NCBI RefSeq assembly: GCF_900105755.1
Contig: NZ_FNTQ01000001.1
Span: forward strand, 2,108,001-2,172,000
DNA length: 64,000 nt
Direction of reading: 5' to 3'
DNA from: Streptomyces sp. Ag109_O5-10
GTDB lineage: Bacteria; Actinomycetota; Actinomycetes; Streptomycetales; Streptomycetaceae
Under the pieces are notes generated by a model, which was not told the origin of the DNA, did no database searches, and saw only the letters and a list, made by a program, of their open reading frames with translations. Positions 16,870-24,950 of the stretch are shown piece after piece; the first letter of the stretch is position 1; each line of letters begins with the position of its first letter. A program made the position numbers and the translations under genes.

Positions 16870-18522
16870 TCACGCCTCCCAGACGGCCGCCGCCGTACGG
16901 TCGTCGGCATACCCCTTGACCCGGACCTGGGCGTCCGCGAGGAACGCGGCGAGACCCGGCGGGGTGCGGCCTGACCAGCGTCGGGCCAGGTAGGCGCAGA
17001 GTGCGGGTTCGCCGCGCAGCGGCTCGGCGAGACCGCCCGTGCACATCACGAGCGCGTCACCCGGGCGGGCTACCGAGGCCCGGAACAGGAACGGGGCGCG
17101 GGGCGGTTCGGGAGCCGGTTCGTAGGGGCTGGGCGGGGTCGGGATGCCGAGGTCCATGGTGAGCCGGTCGCCGGCCGGGGTCTCGGAGGGCAGCGAGCCG
17201 AAGCCGAGCACGGGTTCACCGGCGGCGTCGGTGTCCACGCGCGGTTCGATGTCCTGCCACTCACCGCCCCGCAGCCGGAACAGGCCGCCCTCGCCGACCC
17301 CGAAGAAGACGCGGGTTCGGCACTGGGGGTGAGCGGGCAGCAGGAGGCAGCGCAGGCTGGCCGCGTACTCCTCGGGGGCGATGCCCTGTTCGGCGGCGCT
17401 GGCGCGGAGCTTGCCGAGGCTGCGGTCGGTGAGCCGGTGCAGGCCGGACTTGAGGTCGCCGCGCCGGGCGGCCTGGATGTCGTCGGTGAGCCGCTGGTGG
17501 CTGCGGCCGACGGCCCGGGCGATCCACTCGCACAGCTCGGCCGCGGCCCGGTGCGCGCCGGGGGTCGCGCGGGCGCCGGTGGCCATCGCGACCAGGACCA
17601 GGGCCTGTTCGCCGGTCCCGAACCGGGCGGTGAGCAGGGCGTCGCGGCGCGGCTCGCCCCGGTACCGGGCGGAGTCGCCGCGCTGCGAGACGGCCCGCAG
17701 GGTGCAGGCGCCGTACCGGGCGCCGTCCAGGACGGTGTCGGAGACCAGGTCGTCGAGTTCGTCGGGGTCGGCGGCGGGCAGGGCGGTGGGCTCGGCGTCG
17801 TAGGTGGGCGGTCCGGAGCCGACGTAGTCGACGGAGGAGGCCGAGGCGGCGGCCGGGACGGCCAGGACGGCCGAGGCGTCCGGAGTCTCCCGGGCGGCGT
17901 AGACGTCCGGAGTGTCCCGGGCGGCGTAGACGTCCGGAGTCTCCTCGGCGGCGTAGACGTCCCGAGTCTCCTCGGCGGCGTAGACGTCCCGAGTCTCCTC
18001 GGCGGCGTAGACGTCCCGAGTCTCCTCGGCGGCGTAGACGTCCCGAGTCTCCTCGGCGGCGTAGACGTCCCGAGTCTCCTCGGCGGCGTAGACGTCCCGA
18101 GTCTCCTCGGCGGCGTAGACGTCCGGAGTCTCCTGGGCCGCATACGCGTCCCGAGTCTCCTGGGCCGCGTAGGCGGGCGGGCCGGGCAGGTCGGTCCTGG
18201 TGGCGGGGTGGAGGTCCGCCGGGTCGTCGTCCGCCGGCGGCTCCTGGTCGTCCACGTCCCAGGGCCAGGTCTGCGCGGCGGCCCCGGTGCCCTCGGCGGG
18301 GGCTGCGGGCGCCCGCTGGGCCGGCACCGTCGGCGGGAGCGGCTCGTCGTCCGGCTCCGCGGTGACGCCCCGCCGTCCCCCCACCGTCCTCTTCGCCGAG
18401 GCGAAACGGTCGTCCAGGGAATCGGGCGCGGCCGTGGGTCCGGTGTCCTCGGTGGAGTCGTCGTACAACTGCCCCCACCAGTCGTCGTCGTGACGGGTGG
18501 GCCTACCCCCTGGCTGGCTCAT
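16870..18522 (-). CDS. PP2C-like protein with 9-residue tandem repeats (probable pseudophosphatase)
   Basis: 550 residues. An acidic, disordered N-terminus (1-117) is followed by eleven 9-residue repeats of consensus YAAEETRDV (118-216), a spacer, then a PP2C-like fold (about 255-550). Canonical PP2C enzymes bind metals through DG and DGxxGH aspartates. Here the matching positions read LVAMATGARATPG and the later DG of SDGL(T)E is CTGGLAEP, so the metal-binding acids appear to be lost. It may therefore sense or bind phosphoprotein without dephosphorylating it. There are no membrane segments. Similar degenerate PP2C proteins are widespread in Streptomyces. The divergent neighbour is a regulator gene more than 500 bp away. 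Confidence 0.8.
   Translation of the reverse strand: MSQPGGRPTRHDDDWWGQLYDDSTEDTGPTAAPDSLDDRFASAKRTVGGRRGVTAEPDDEPLPPTVPAQRAPAAPAEGTGAAAQTWPWDVDDQEPPADDDPADLHPATRTDLPGPPAYAAQETRDAYAAQETPDVYAAEETRDVYAAEETRDVYAAEETRDVYAAEETRDVYAAEETRDVYAAEETRDVYAAEETPDVYAARDTPDVYAARETPDASAVLAVPAAASASSVDYVGSGPPTYDAEPTALPAADPDELDDLVSDTVLDGARYGACTLRAVSQRGDSARYRGEPRRDALLTARFGTGEQALVLVAMATGARATPGAHRAAAELCEWIARAVGRSHQRLTDDIQAARRGDLKSGLHRLTDRSLGKLRASAAEQGIAPEEYAASLRCLLLPAHPQCRTRVFFGVGEGGLFRLRGGEWQDIEPRVDTDAAGEPVLGFGSLPSETPAGDRLTMDLGIPTPPSPYEPAPEPPRAPFLFRASVARPGDALVMCTGGLAEPLRGEPALCAYLARRWSGRTPPGLAAFLADAQVRVKGYADDRTAAAVWEA
17875..18171 (-). repeat. 27-bp tandem repeat array (11 copies) coding YAAEETRDV
   Basis: Eleven head-to-tail 27-bp units, all in frame. 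Six central units encode exactly YAAEETRDV and the flanking ones vary (YAAQETPDV, YAARDTPDV, YAARETPDA). Near-identity of the central copies means recent expansion, and copy number probably differs between strains. The array keeps other frames open on both strands, creating long false open frames here. Confidence 0.9.
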
Positions 18523-18742
18523 GCCCCTAATTGTCCACCGCCGGGGCCGGATGAAAACGGGGCATCAGGAAAATCCCGCACCCGACCCCCTCCCGAAAGG
18601 CGTGGCGAGGGACATCCCGAACACCCTTACACGGAGAGGGAATCGGCGACACGCGCGGGGCGGACGACACGGAGGACGCGGAGGAGGCGAGCCGGGCGGG
18701 GAGTGACCGCAGTGGAGGGAGCGCCGGTGCTGACACGTGTGA

Positions 18743-18786
18743 GTCGCCGGGTGGTCCCACCCCCCACGGGAGAACCACCCGGCGAC
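18743..18786. terminator. Perfect 13-bp inverted repeat (first of a pair)
   Basis: GTCGCCGGGTGGT (18743-18755) pairs with ACCACCCGGCGAC (18774-18786) around an 18-base loop. It has no T tract. It stands between divergent genes, so a terminator for an adjacent gene is not obviously needed. Confidence 0.55.
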
Positions 18787-18792
18787 ACCGGC

Positions 18793-18842
18793 GTGACCGG
18801 CCCCAGATCCCCCACGCGTACGCGCGTCGTGGGGCCGGTCAC
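18793..18842. terminator. Perfect 13-bp inverted repeat (second of a pair)
   Basis: GTGACCGGCCCCA (18793-18805) pairs with TGGGGCCGGTCAC (18830-18842). The loop itself contains a CCCACGCGTACGCG-type inner repeat. Only six bases separate it from the first hairpin. Confidence 0.55.
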
Positions 18843-19064
18843 CCTTCGCAGGGCCGAACGCCGTGGCGACGGCCGGAAGGCCAGATGATGACGGGGCTTC
18901 CGGGTGGTCAGCTGTGCATGGCGCATCGGTTTCCCGTGCGAAGGTGCTGCGGTGACGTGATCTTGGCAGAGTGACCCGCGGTACGGCGATGATGTGCAAC
19001 GGCGGGTTTGCGCCGTGGCCGGTTCCCGCCATGCCACCGCACGTCGAGGGAGGGACACGAGCCG

Positions 19065-20045
19065 ATGCTGGCAGCGCTGGGGCTGGACGACCGGGACGAG
19101 TCGGCGTACCGGGCGCTGGTGTCCGCGGGCCCCGCCGACGTGCCGGGCCTGGCACGGCGTCTGACGCTGGCGGAGCCGGACACCGAGCGCGCGCTGCGCC
19201 GGCTGGAGCGGCACGGGCTCGCGGCCCGGTCCCCGGGCCGGCCGGACCGCTGGGTCGCGGCGCCGCCCGGGGTCGCGCTGGGCGCCCTGCTCGCCCAGCA
19301 GCGGCACGAACTGGAGAAGGCGGAGCTGACGGCGGCGCTGCTCGCGGAGGAGTACCGGGCGGCGGCAGCCGAGCCCGCGGTGCACGACCTGGTGGAGGTG
19401 GTCACCGGCGCCCCGGCCGTCGCCCGGCGGTTCCGCCAGCTCCAGCTGGGCGCCCTGGACGAGGTGTGCGCGCTGGTCACGGACAAGCCGGTGGCCGTCC
19501 CCGGGACGGAGAACGAGGCGGAGGAACAGGCCGCGGACCGGGGCGTGCGCTACCGGGTGGTGGTGGAGCGGACGGCGCTCGGCCTGCCGGGCGCCGTCCC
19601 GGAGCTGACGGCCGCGCTCGGCCGTAACGAGCAGGTGCGGGTGGCGGAGCGGGTGCCGACGAAGCTGGTCGTCGCCGACCGCGCGCTGGCGCTGGTCCCG
19701 CTCACCTCGCAGGGCGCGGAGCCCGCCGCCCTGGTGGTGCACGCCAGCGGTCTGCTGGAACTCCTGAGCGGCCTGTTCGAGTCGGTGTGGCGGGAGGCGC
19801 TGCCACTGCGGCTCGGTGCGACCGGCGTGGTAGAGGAGGAACCGGACGGTCCCGACGCCACCGACCTGGAGGTGCTGTCGCTCCTGCTGGCGGGCCTCAC
19901 CGACGCAAGCGTCGCCAAGCAGCTCGACGTGGGCCTGCGGACCGTGCAGCGCCGGGTGCGCAGGCTGATGGAGCTGGCCGGGGTGTCGACCCGCATGCAG
20001 TTGGGCTGGCACGCGTACGAGCGGGGCTGGGTGACCCGGAACTGA
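19065..20045 (+). CDS. Regulator with TrmB-like N-terminus and LuxR-type HTH C-terminus
   Basis: 326 residues from ATG 19065, ribosome site GAGGGAGGGA. The N-terminal 70 residues (LGLDDRDESAYRALVSAGPA, then ARRLTLAEPDTERALRRLE) resemble the winged helix of TrmB-type sensors. A middle region looks like a phospholipase-D-like/HKD effector fold. The C-terminus (about 265-325) is a LuxR-type HTH (EVLSLLLAGLTDASVAKQLD, then RTVQRRVRRLMELAGVSTR). This architecture is common in Streptomyces, often next to lanthipeptide or other specialised-metabolite genes, but none is adjacent here. It has no phosphoacceptor domain, so it is not a classic response regulator. The target is unknown. Confidence 0.85.
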   Translation: MLAALGLDDRDESAYRALVSAGPADVPGLARRLTLAEPDTERALRRLERHGLAARSPGRPDRWVAAPPGVALGALLAQQRHELEKAELTAALLAEEYRAAAAEPAVHDLVEVVTGAPAVARRFRQLQLGALDEVCALVTDKPVAVPGTENEAEEQAADRGVRYRVVVERTALGLPGAVPELTAALGRNEQVRVAERVPTKLVVADRALALVPLTSQGAEPAALVVHASGLLELLSGLFESVWREALPLRLGATGVVEEEPDGPDATDLEVLSLLLAGLTDASVAKQLDVGLRTVQRRVRRLMELAGVSTRMQLGWHAYERGWVTRN

Positions 20046-20081
20046 CCTGCGCGTGCGTCCGCCGTCCGGCACTCCGGGCGG

Positions 20082-20565
20082 ATGGGAGCAGGGGAACTCC
20101 TGCTGGTCGGCCTGGTGCTGGTGCTCGGCCTGTGCGGGGTGCTGGTGCCCGGGGTGCCGGGGACGGGGCTGGTGTGGGCCGCGGTGCTGTGGTGGGCGCT
20201 GTACGACCCGCGCCCGGTGGCCTGGACGGTCCTGGTCGGGGCGACCCTGGTGCTGCTGGTGGCGCTGGTGGTCCGCTGGGTCCTGCCCCCACGCCGGCTG
20301 CGGGCGAGCGGCGCCCCCCCGGATGAGCGTGTGCGCCGGTACCGGCGCCGTCCTCGGTTTCGTGCTGCTCCCCGTGCTCGGCGCGGTCCCCGGTTTCCTG
20401 GCCGGGATCTACCTGCACGAACGCCTCCGGCTCGGCCGCCGGGCCGAGGCGTGGGCCGCCCTGCGCGCCGCGATGGACGCGGGCGGCTCCAGCGTGCTGG
20501 CCGAGCTGTTCGCCTGCCTGCTCGTCGCGGCCGGCCGGCTGACCGCGGTGGTCTGGGCCGGCTGA
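20082..20565 (+). pseudogene. DUF456 membrane protein gene, frameshifted in a C7 run
   Basis: The first 79 codons (MGAGELLLVGLVLVLGLCGV onward, with VPGVPGTG) give the N-terminal half of a DUF456 protein. The C-terminal half (GAVLGFVLLPVLGAVPGF, LHERLRLG) is in another frame. The switch lies at seven C at 20314-20320; removing one C joins the halves into a 160-residue protein, the normal family length with four hydrophobic segments. Either the gene is broken, the run is a slippage or phase-switching site, or the sequence has an indel error. DUF456 function is unknown. It starts 36 bp after the TrmB/LuxR-type regulator gene. Confidence 0.82.
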
Positions 20566-20569
20566 GCGT

Positions 20570-21751
20570 TCAGAGCAGGTCGGAGAGCTGGACGGCGTCG
20601 GCGAGGGCGCGCGTGCCGGTGTCGTTGAAGTGCAGGTGGTCGCCTGGGTCGTAGGCGGGCCGGATCCGGCCGGGCTGCTGCGGGTCCCGTACGACCGCGT
20701 CGAAGTCGACATACGCGTCGAAGACGTGTCCGGTGCGGATCAGCGCGTTCACCCGCTGCCGTACCGCCTCCCGGGCCGCGGTGTAGGCGCTGTACCCCTC
20801 GTAGGGGGTGAGGGTCGCGCCGACCACCCGGATCCCCCGTTCGTGGGCGCGGGCCACGATGGCCCGGTAGGCCCGCACGAGGTCGGCGGGGTCCGTGACC
20901 TCCGGGGTGCCCTTGATGTCGTTGATGCCTTCGAGGAGGACCAGGGTGCGGACCCCGCTCCGGTCGAGCCCGTCGGCGTCCAGGCGGCTGAGGGCCGCCG
21001 GTCCCCCCGTGCTGTCGAGCAGGAGCCGGTTGCCGGAGATGCCGGCGTTGAGGACGCCGACCCGGAAGGACCGCAGCCGCTCCGCGAGGCGGTCGGGCCA
21101 GCGGTGGTTGGCGTCCATGCTGGTGCCGTTGCCGTCGGTGAGGGAGTCGCCGAAGGCGACCACGGTGCCGCGGGTCACGGCCCGCACGTCGACGCCGGTG
21201 ACGTAGTACCAGTGGCCGGTGGTGCGGGTGTAGGCGCCGCCGTCCGCGTCGTCGGCCCGCCCGGCGCCGTCCTGTGCGAGGTAGCTGGTCTGCAGGGCGA
21301 CCCGGTGGTAGGTGGCGGGCCCGGAGTCGCCGGGGGTCTCGACGCTGACCAGCAGGTCGGCGCCGGCCGTCACGGCGAGCGGCACCGGGTCGCTGACCAG
21401 GTCCCGTCCGACGGGTACGACGGCGGTGCCGGCGCCGGCGAAGGTGGCGGCGCGCATCGAGCCGGGTACGGCGGCGGGGCCGCTGCCCTGCCGCAGGGCG
21501 ACGGTGACCGCCCCGAGCCGGAGCGGGGCGCCGCCCAGCCGGTTGCTGACCCGCACCCGTACCTCGCCGCCGCCGACGCTCAGGTGAACGACGTTGCGGT
21601 ACGCGGCGCCGGGCACCGCCGGTTCGGTACCGGAGGGCGCGGCCTCCCAGCTCCCGGCCCAGAGCGAGGGCTCGGGGTCGGCCCCGGCCCGCCCGCTCAC
21701 CCCCATCACCGACAACAACGCCACGACGAGCACCCGCCCGACCTTGCCCAT
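20570..21751 (-). CDS. Secreted SGNH/GDSL hydrolase
   Basis: 393 residues from ATG 21751; GTG two codons upstream is possible, but GGAAGG is better spaced for the ATG. A signal peptide covers about 1-24 (VLVVALLSVMGVSGRAGA). A beta-sandwich N-terminal domain (about 30-185) precedes the SGNH domain. Block I is VVAFGDSLTDGNG (nucleophile Ser), block II GISGNR, block III EGINDI, block V DHLHFND (catalytic Asp/His). The enzyme should be an extracellular esterase or lipase-like acylhydrolase; substrate is not evident. It ends four bases from the frameshifted DUF456 gene, in convergent orientation. Confidence 0.9.
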   Translation of the reverse strand: MGKVGRVLVVALLSVMGVSGRAGADPEPSLWAGSWEAAPSGTEPAVPGAAYRNVVHLSVGGGEVRVRVSNRLGGAPLRLGAVTVALRQGSGPAAVPGSMRAATFAGAGTAVVPVGRDLVSDPVPLAVTAGADLLVSVETPGDSGPATYHRVALQTSYLAQDGAGRADDADGGAYTRTTGHWYYVTGVDVRAVTRGTVVAFGDSLTDGNGTSMDANHRWPDRLAERLRSFRVGVLNAGISGNRLLLDSTGGPAALSRLDADGLDRSGVRTLVLLEGINDIKGTPEVTDPADLVRAYRAIVARAHERGIRVVGATLTPYEGYSAYTAAREAVRQRVNALIRTGHVFDAYVDFDAVVRDPQQPGRIRPAYDPGDHLHFNDTGTRALADAVQLSDLL

Positions 21752-21980
21752 CCACACCCGCCCTTCCGAGGCCTACTGGAGGGGAAGGTGACATACGGGC
21801 GGTGCCCTGAACAGCGACTCGACCTGGAGACCACCCGGGTGGCGGAGCACGGGGAGGAGGCCGGGCGGTGAGGTGCGCCGCACAGCTACCCGGCCGCGGG
21901 CAGGCGTGCCGCGGGGCGGCACGGGTGGGCGCGGCGGCACCCGGCAAGCGCCGGTGGGTGTCCCCGGCCCTGGTTCGGCG

Positions 21981-23387
21981 TCAGGGCCTCGGTGCTCCGC
22001 CCACCAGCAGGTGACGGGTGGCGTACGAGCGCCAGGGCCGCCACTCGTCCGGGGCGTCGAGGCCGGGCAGGGCGACGTCGGGGTCGGCGAGGGCGCGGAC
22101 GCGGACGGCGGCGACGGTCTCCGGGTCCATCCCGGGCAGGGCCCGAAGCGCCGCCTCCGCCTCGTCCCGGTCGGCGCCCGGGTCCAGCCGCAGCGTCCCG
22201 TCGGCGAGTGCCGCGGCGAGCGCGCCGAGGCTGCCCCCGGGCTCCGCCGCGGCGAGCACCGCGGGCTCGGGGAACAGGTGCGTGGGGCCGCCGGACAGAG
22301 CGTCCAGCGCCGTGCCGTACCGCCGGACCAGCCGCTCGGCACCCGCGGTGCCGACGAGGGCCCGTACGGCGGCCTCGGCCGGGTCGACGGCGCCGGGGGA
22401 CCGCAGCCCCGGCCGGGCGGCGACCAGCGGGGCGAGCCGCGGGTCCTCGGCGAGCCGCTCGTCGACGGCGTACGGATCGGCGTCGAGGTCGAACAGCCGC
22501 CGCAGCCGCTGCACGGCGGTGGTCAGGTCACGCGGGTCGGTGAGGCGCAGCCGGGCTTCGAGCCAGCCGCCGGGGTGGGCGCCGAGGCCCGTACCGGACG
22601 CGCGCGTCGTACCGGTCCGTTCGTCGACGGCGGCAACCGCGTGGCCGTACGGCAGCCGCAAGGTACGGCGGTAGGTGCGCGTGCCGGGGGTGCCGGTGAC
22701 CTCCTCCACGCCGGGCACGGCCTCCTGTGCCAGCAGGTCGAAGACCGGGCCGGCCTGGTAGGGGCCGCGGTGGGCGAGCCGCAGCGGGATGCCGGCGGCC
22801 GGGGAGCCGCGCCGCGCGCCGCGACCGCCGGGCGCGGCCTCGCGCAGCCCGCTCGGGGTGGTCGCGTACACGGCGCGGACGGTGTCGTTGAACTGCCGCA
22901 CGCTGGCGAAACCGCTCGCGAACGCGATCTCCGTGATGGGCAGTTCGGTGGTCTGCAGCAGCGTGCGCGCGGTGTGCGCCCGCTGGGCGCGGGCGAGGGC
23001 GACGGGACCGGCGCCCAGTTCCGCGGTGAGCTGCCGCTGCACCTGGCGTGCGCTGTAGCCGAGCCGGTCGGCGAGCCCGCCGACGCCCTCCCGGTCCACC
23101 ACACCGTCACCGATCAGCCGTACGGCCCGGCCGACGACGTCGGCCCGGGCGTTCCACTCGGCGGAGCCGGGTACCGCGTCCGGGCGGCACCGCCGGCAGG
23201 CCCGGAACCCGGAGCCCTGCGCGGCGGCCGCGGTGGGGAAGAAACGGACGTTGCGCCGCTTCGGGGTGACGGCGGGGCAGCTGGGACGGCAGTAGATGCC
23301 GGTGGTCTCGACGGCGAAGAAGAACGCGCCGTCGAACCGGGCGTCCCGGCTGCGGACCGCCTCGTACCTGGTGTCCTCGTCCATCAC
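21981..23387 (-). CDS. Ada-AlkA-type DNA repair protein with eroded glycosylase domain
   Basis: 468 residues. Residues 1-75 are an Ada metal-binding domain with four cysteines (C33 and C37 in IYCRPSC, C64 and C67 in ACRRC); C33 corresponds to the methyl-accepting Cys. Residues 85-185 are an AraC-type HTH (LADRLGYSARQVQRQL, then AFASGFASVRQFN). An AlkA N-terminal domain follows (about 195-290). The glycosylase domain is abnormal: the usual GQQVS helix after VRALVG is missing, and the segment that should carry the catalytic Asp after the HhH motif (ALPGMDPETV) is cut to LPGLDAPDEW. Base excision is probably lost while methyl sensing and regulation may remain. Confidence 0.85.
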   Translation of the reverse strand: MMDEDTRYEAVRSRDARFDGAFFFAVETTGIYCRPSCPAVTPKRRNVRFFPTAAAAQGSGFRACRRCRPDAVPGSAEWNARADVVGRAVRLIGDGVVDREGVGGLADRLGYSARQVQRQLTAELGAGPVALARAQRAHTARTLLQTTELPITEIAFASGFASVRQFNDTVRAVYATTPSGLREAAPGGRGARRGSPAAGIPLRLAHRGPYQAGPVFDLLAQEAVPGVEEVTGTPGTRTYRRTLRLPYGHAVAAVDERTGTTRASGTGLGAHPGGWLEARLRLTDPRDLTTAVQRLRRLFDLDADPYAVDERLAEDPRLAPLVAARPGLRSPGAVDPAEAAVRALVGTAGAERLVRRYGTALDALSGGPTHLFPEPAVLAAAEPGGSLGALAAALADGTLRLDPGADRDEAEAALRALPGMDPETVAAVRVRALADPDVALPGLDAPDEWRPWRSYATRHLLVGGAPRP

Positions 23388-23437
23388 GGTTCAAGTGTGG
23401 GCGACGGAAGGACGGAGGGCTGGCGGGAATCGGACAT

Positions 23438-23469
23438 GGCGGGGCGCTCCGTGAGCGGAGCGCCCCGCC
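23438..23469 (-). terminator. Terminator downstream of rsgA
   Basis: A perfect 14-bp stem (GGCGGGGCGCTCCG with CGGAGCGCCCCGCC) closes a TGAG tetraloop, 18 bp after the rsgA stop and before the Ada-AlkA gene start. It separates the two transcripts. Confidence 0.85.
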
Positions 23470-23487
23470 AGGGGTGTGGCGGCCCCG

Positions 23488-24582
23488 CTACCGCCACCGC
23501 CCCCGCTTCGCCTCCATCGCCGCCTTGCCCTCCGCGCCCCGCTTCTTCCAGTCCTTCTTCATCTCGGACCTGAGCCGGGCGTCCGTCTTCGCGACGATCC
23601 ACTGGTTCTCCCGCATCAGCTTGCGGTAGCTCTCCAGCCTGCGTACGGGTAGTTCTCCGGACTCCACCGCGGAGCGCACCGCGCAGCCCGGTTCGCTCTC
23701 GTGTCCGCAGTCGGAGAACCGGCAGCCGTCCGCCAGTTCCTCGATCTCGGCGAACACCTGCCCGACGCCGGTCTCGGCGTCGTACAGCCCCACGCCCCGC
23801 AGTCCGGGCGTGTCGATCAGGACGCCCCCACCCGGAAGCGCGAGGAGGTTGCGGGTGGTGGTGGTGTGGCGGCCCTTGCCGTCGACGTCCCGGGCGGCCC
23901 GGACGTCCATCACGTCCTCCCCGAGGAGCGCGTTGGCGAGGGTGGACTTGCCGGCACCGGACTGGCCGAGCAGGACCGACGTCCCGGAACCGACGAGGGC
24001 GACGAGCATGTCCAGGCCGTCGCCCGCGTGCGCGCTGACCGTCAGGACGGGCACGCCCGGGGCCGTCGTCTCCACGTCCTGGACGAGGTGCGCGAGGGTC
24101 ACCGGGTCCGGGACCAGGTCGGCCTTGGTGAGGACCACGACCGGCTGCGCCCCGGACTCCCAGGCCAGCGCCAGGAACCGTTCGACGCGGCCGAGGTCGA
24201 GTTCGACGGCGAGGGACACCGCGACGATCGCGTGGTCGACGTTGGCGGCGAGGATCTGCCCCTCGGACCGCTTGGAGGAGGTGGAGCGCACGAACGCGGT
24301 ACGGCGCGGCAGATACGCGCGTACGTAGCGGGGGTTGCCGCCGGGTTCCACGGCGACCCAGTCGCCGGTGCACACGACGCGCATCGGGTCGGGCGGGGTG
24401 ACGAACGCGGTGTCGGCGCGCAGCGGCCCGCCGGCGGTGACGACGTCGCACTGCCCGCGGTCGACGCGGACGACGCGCCCGGCGAGCAGGCCTTCGGCGT
24501 CGTAGGGGGCGAACTCCTTCGCCCAGGCCTCGTCCCAGCCGTAGGGAGCGAGCGCGGAGAAAACAGTGGAGCTGGAAGTCAA
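23488..24582 (-). CDS. rsgA: Ribosome small-subunit-dependent GTPase RsgA
   Basis: 364 residues. An OB-fold N-terminus is followed by a circularly permuted GTPase, with motifs in the order G4 (LTKADLV), G5 (VSAHAG), G1 (LLGQSGAGKST), then switch regions with HTTTTRN and G3 (IDTPGLRG). The C-terminal zinc domain has C-x4-C-x-H-x5-C (CRFSDCGHESEPGC). RsgA checks late 30S assembly near the decoding site. The start is TTG 24582 (MTSSSTVFSAL); the TTG lies inside the 13-bp palindrome AAGGGTGACCCTT. The gene is followed by a strong terminator and preceded by a 23-codon leader frame, suggesting translational or attenuation control. Confidence 0.93.
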   Translation of the reverse strand: MTSSSTVFSALAPYGWDEAWAKEFAPYDAEGLLAGRVVRVDRGQCDVVTAGGPLRADTAFVTPPDPMRVVCTGDWVAVEPGGNPRYVRAYLPRRTAFVRSTSSKRSEGQILAANVDHAIVAVSLAVELDLGRVERFLALAWESGAQPVVVLTKADLVPDPVTLAHLVQDVETTAPGVPVLTVSAHAGDGLDMLVALVGSGTSVLLGQSGAGKSTLANALLGEDVMDVRAARDVDGKGRHTTTTRNLLALPGGGVLIDTPGLRGVGLYDAETGVGQVFAEIEELADGCRFSDCGHESEPGCAVRSAVESGELPVRRLESYRKLMRENQWIVAKTDARLRSEMKKDWKKRGAEGKAAMEAKRGRWR

Positions 24583-24593
24583 GGGTGACCCTT
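24581..24593. promoter_or_regulatory. Palindrome over the rsgA start
   Basis: AAGGGT-G-ACCCTT is a 13-bp palindrome that includes the TTG start of rsgA and its likely ribosome site. It could form a small hairpin controlling initiation or be an operator. Confidence 0.45.
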
Positions 24594-24621
24594 CACAGGG
24601 CGGCCCCGGGATGTCGAGAGG

Positions 24622-24693
24622 TCAGCCGGTGGCCGCGGAGGTGGAATGGATGAACTTCTGGTCGCGGGCAGCGCCCATCGCAACGACAGCCAT
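24622..24693 (-). CDS. Putative 23-residue leader peptide upstream of rsgA
   Basis: ATG 24693 starts a 23-codon frame, MAVVAMGAARDQKFIHSTS followed by AATG and TGA, preceded at 8 bp by the excellent ribosome site CAGGGAGGTG. It ends 39 bp before the rsgA TTG, on the same strand. A near-perfect ribosome site on so short a frame directly ahead of a ribosome-assembly gene suggests a translated leader (attenuator or coupling peptide) or a small functional protein. There is no run of one amino acid that would indicate classic amino-acid attenuation. I do not recognise the sequence. Confidence 0.6.
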   Translation of the reverse strand: MAVVAMGAARDQKFIHSTSAATG

Positions 24694-24950
24694 CGGTCAA
24701 CACCTCCCTGATCGAACCTGACCGAACCCGGTCACCCGCGGCAGCCCCGAGGGGCAGCCGCTCCGACGTCGCCGACCTTAGAAGCCGCACGCACCGCGCC
24801 GCCACCGAATTACGGCTCGGGGGCGGGGTGACTTCCGCGCGACCGGGGCCGGGGCCGGGTCGCGGTCCGGCCTCGCGGACGGTGTCGTACCGGGCACGAA
24901 TTGGTTGCGGCCGGAGCCTTCCGCCACGACGGGCGAGGGGCCCCGGGATC

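Larger units (their letters stand above)
18523..19064. other. 542-bp intergenic region between divergent genes
   Basis: It lies between the PP2C-like gene and the TrmB/LuxR-type regulator. It holds two adjacent long inverted repeats (listed separately) and, near 19046, the ribosome site GAGGGAGGGA of the regulator gene. A 29-codon frame at 18887-18976 is preceded by GGAAGG but has no other support. No convincing gene is present. Confidence 0.5.

Noticed and set aside
17329..18888. Long + strand frame across the 27-bp repeats (repeating LLGGVDVPS)
   Set aside because: It is kept open by the tandem repeat alone, antisense to the PP2C-like gene; no domain.
18887..18976. 29-codon frame MMTGLPGGQLCMAHRF... 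with GGAAGG upstream
   Set aside because: Weak ribosome site and no recognised leader pattern; kept only as a note in the intergenic entry.
18627..20072. Minus-strand frame of 481 codons opposite the TrmB/LuxR-type regulator
   Set aside because: Shadow of the regulator gene; no motif or ribosome site.
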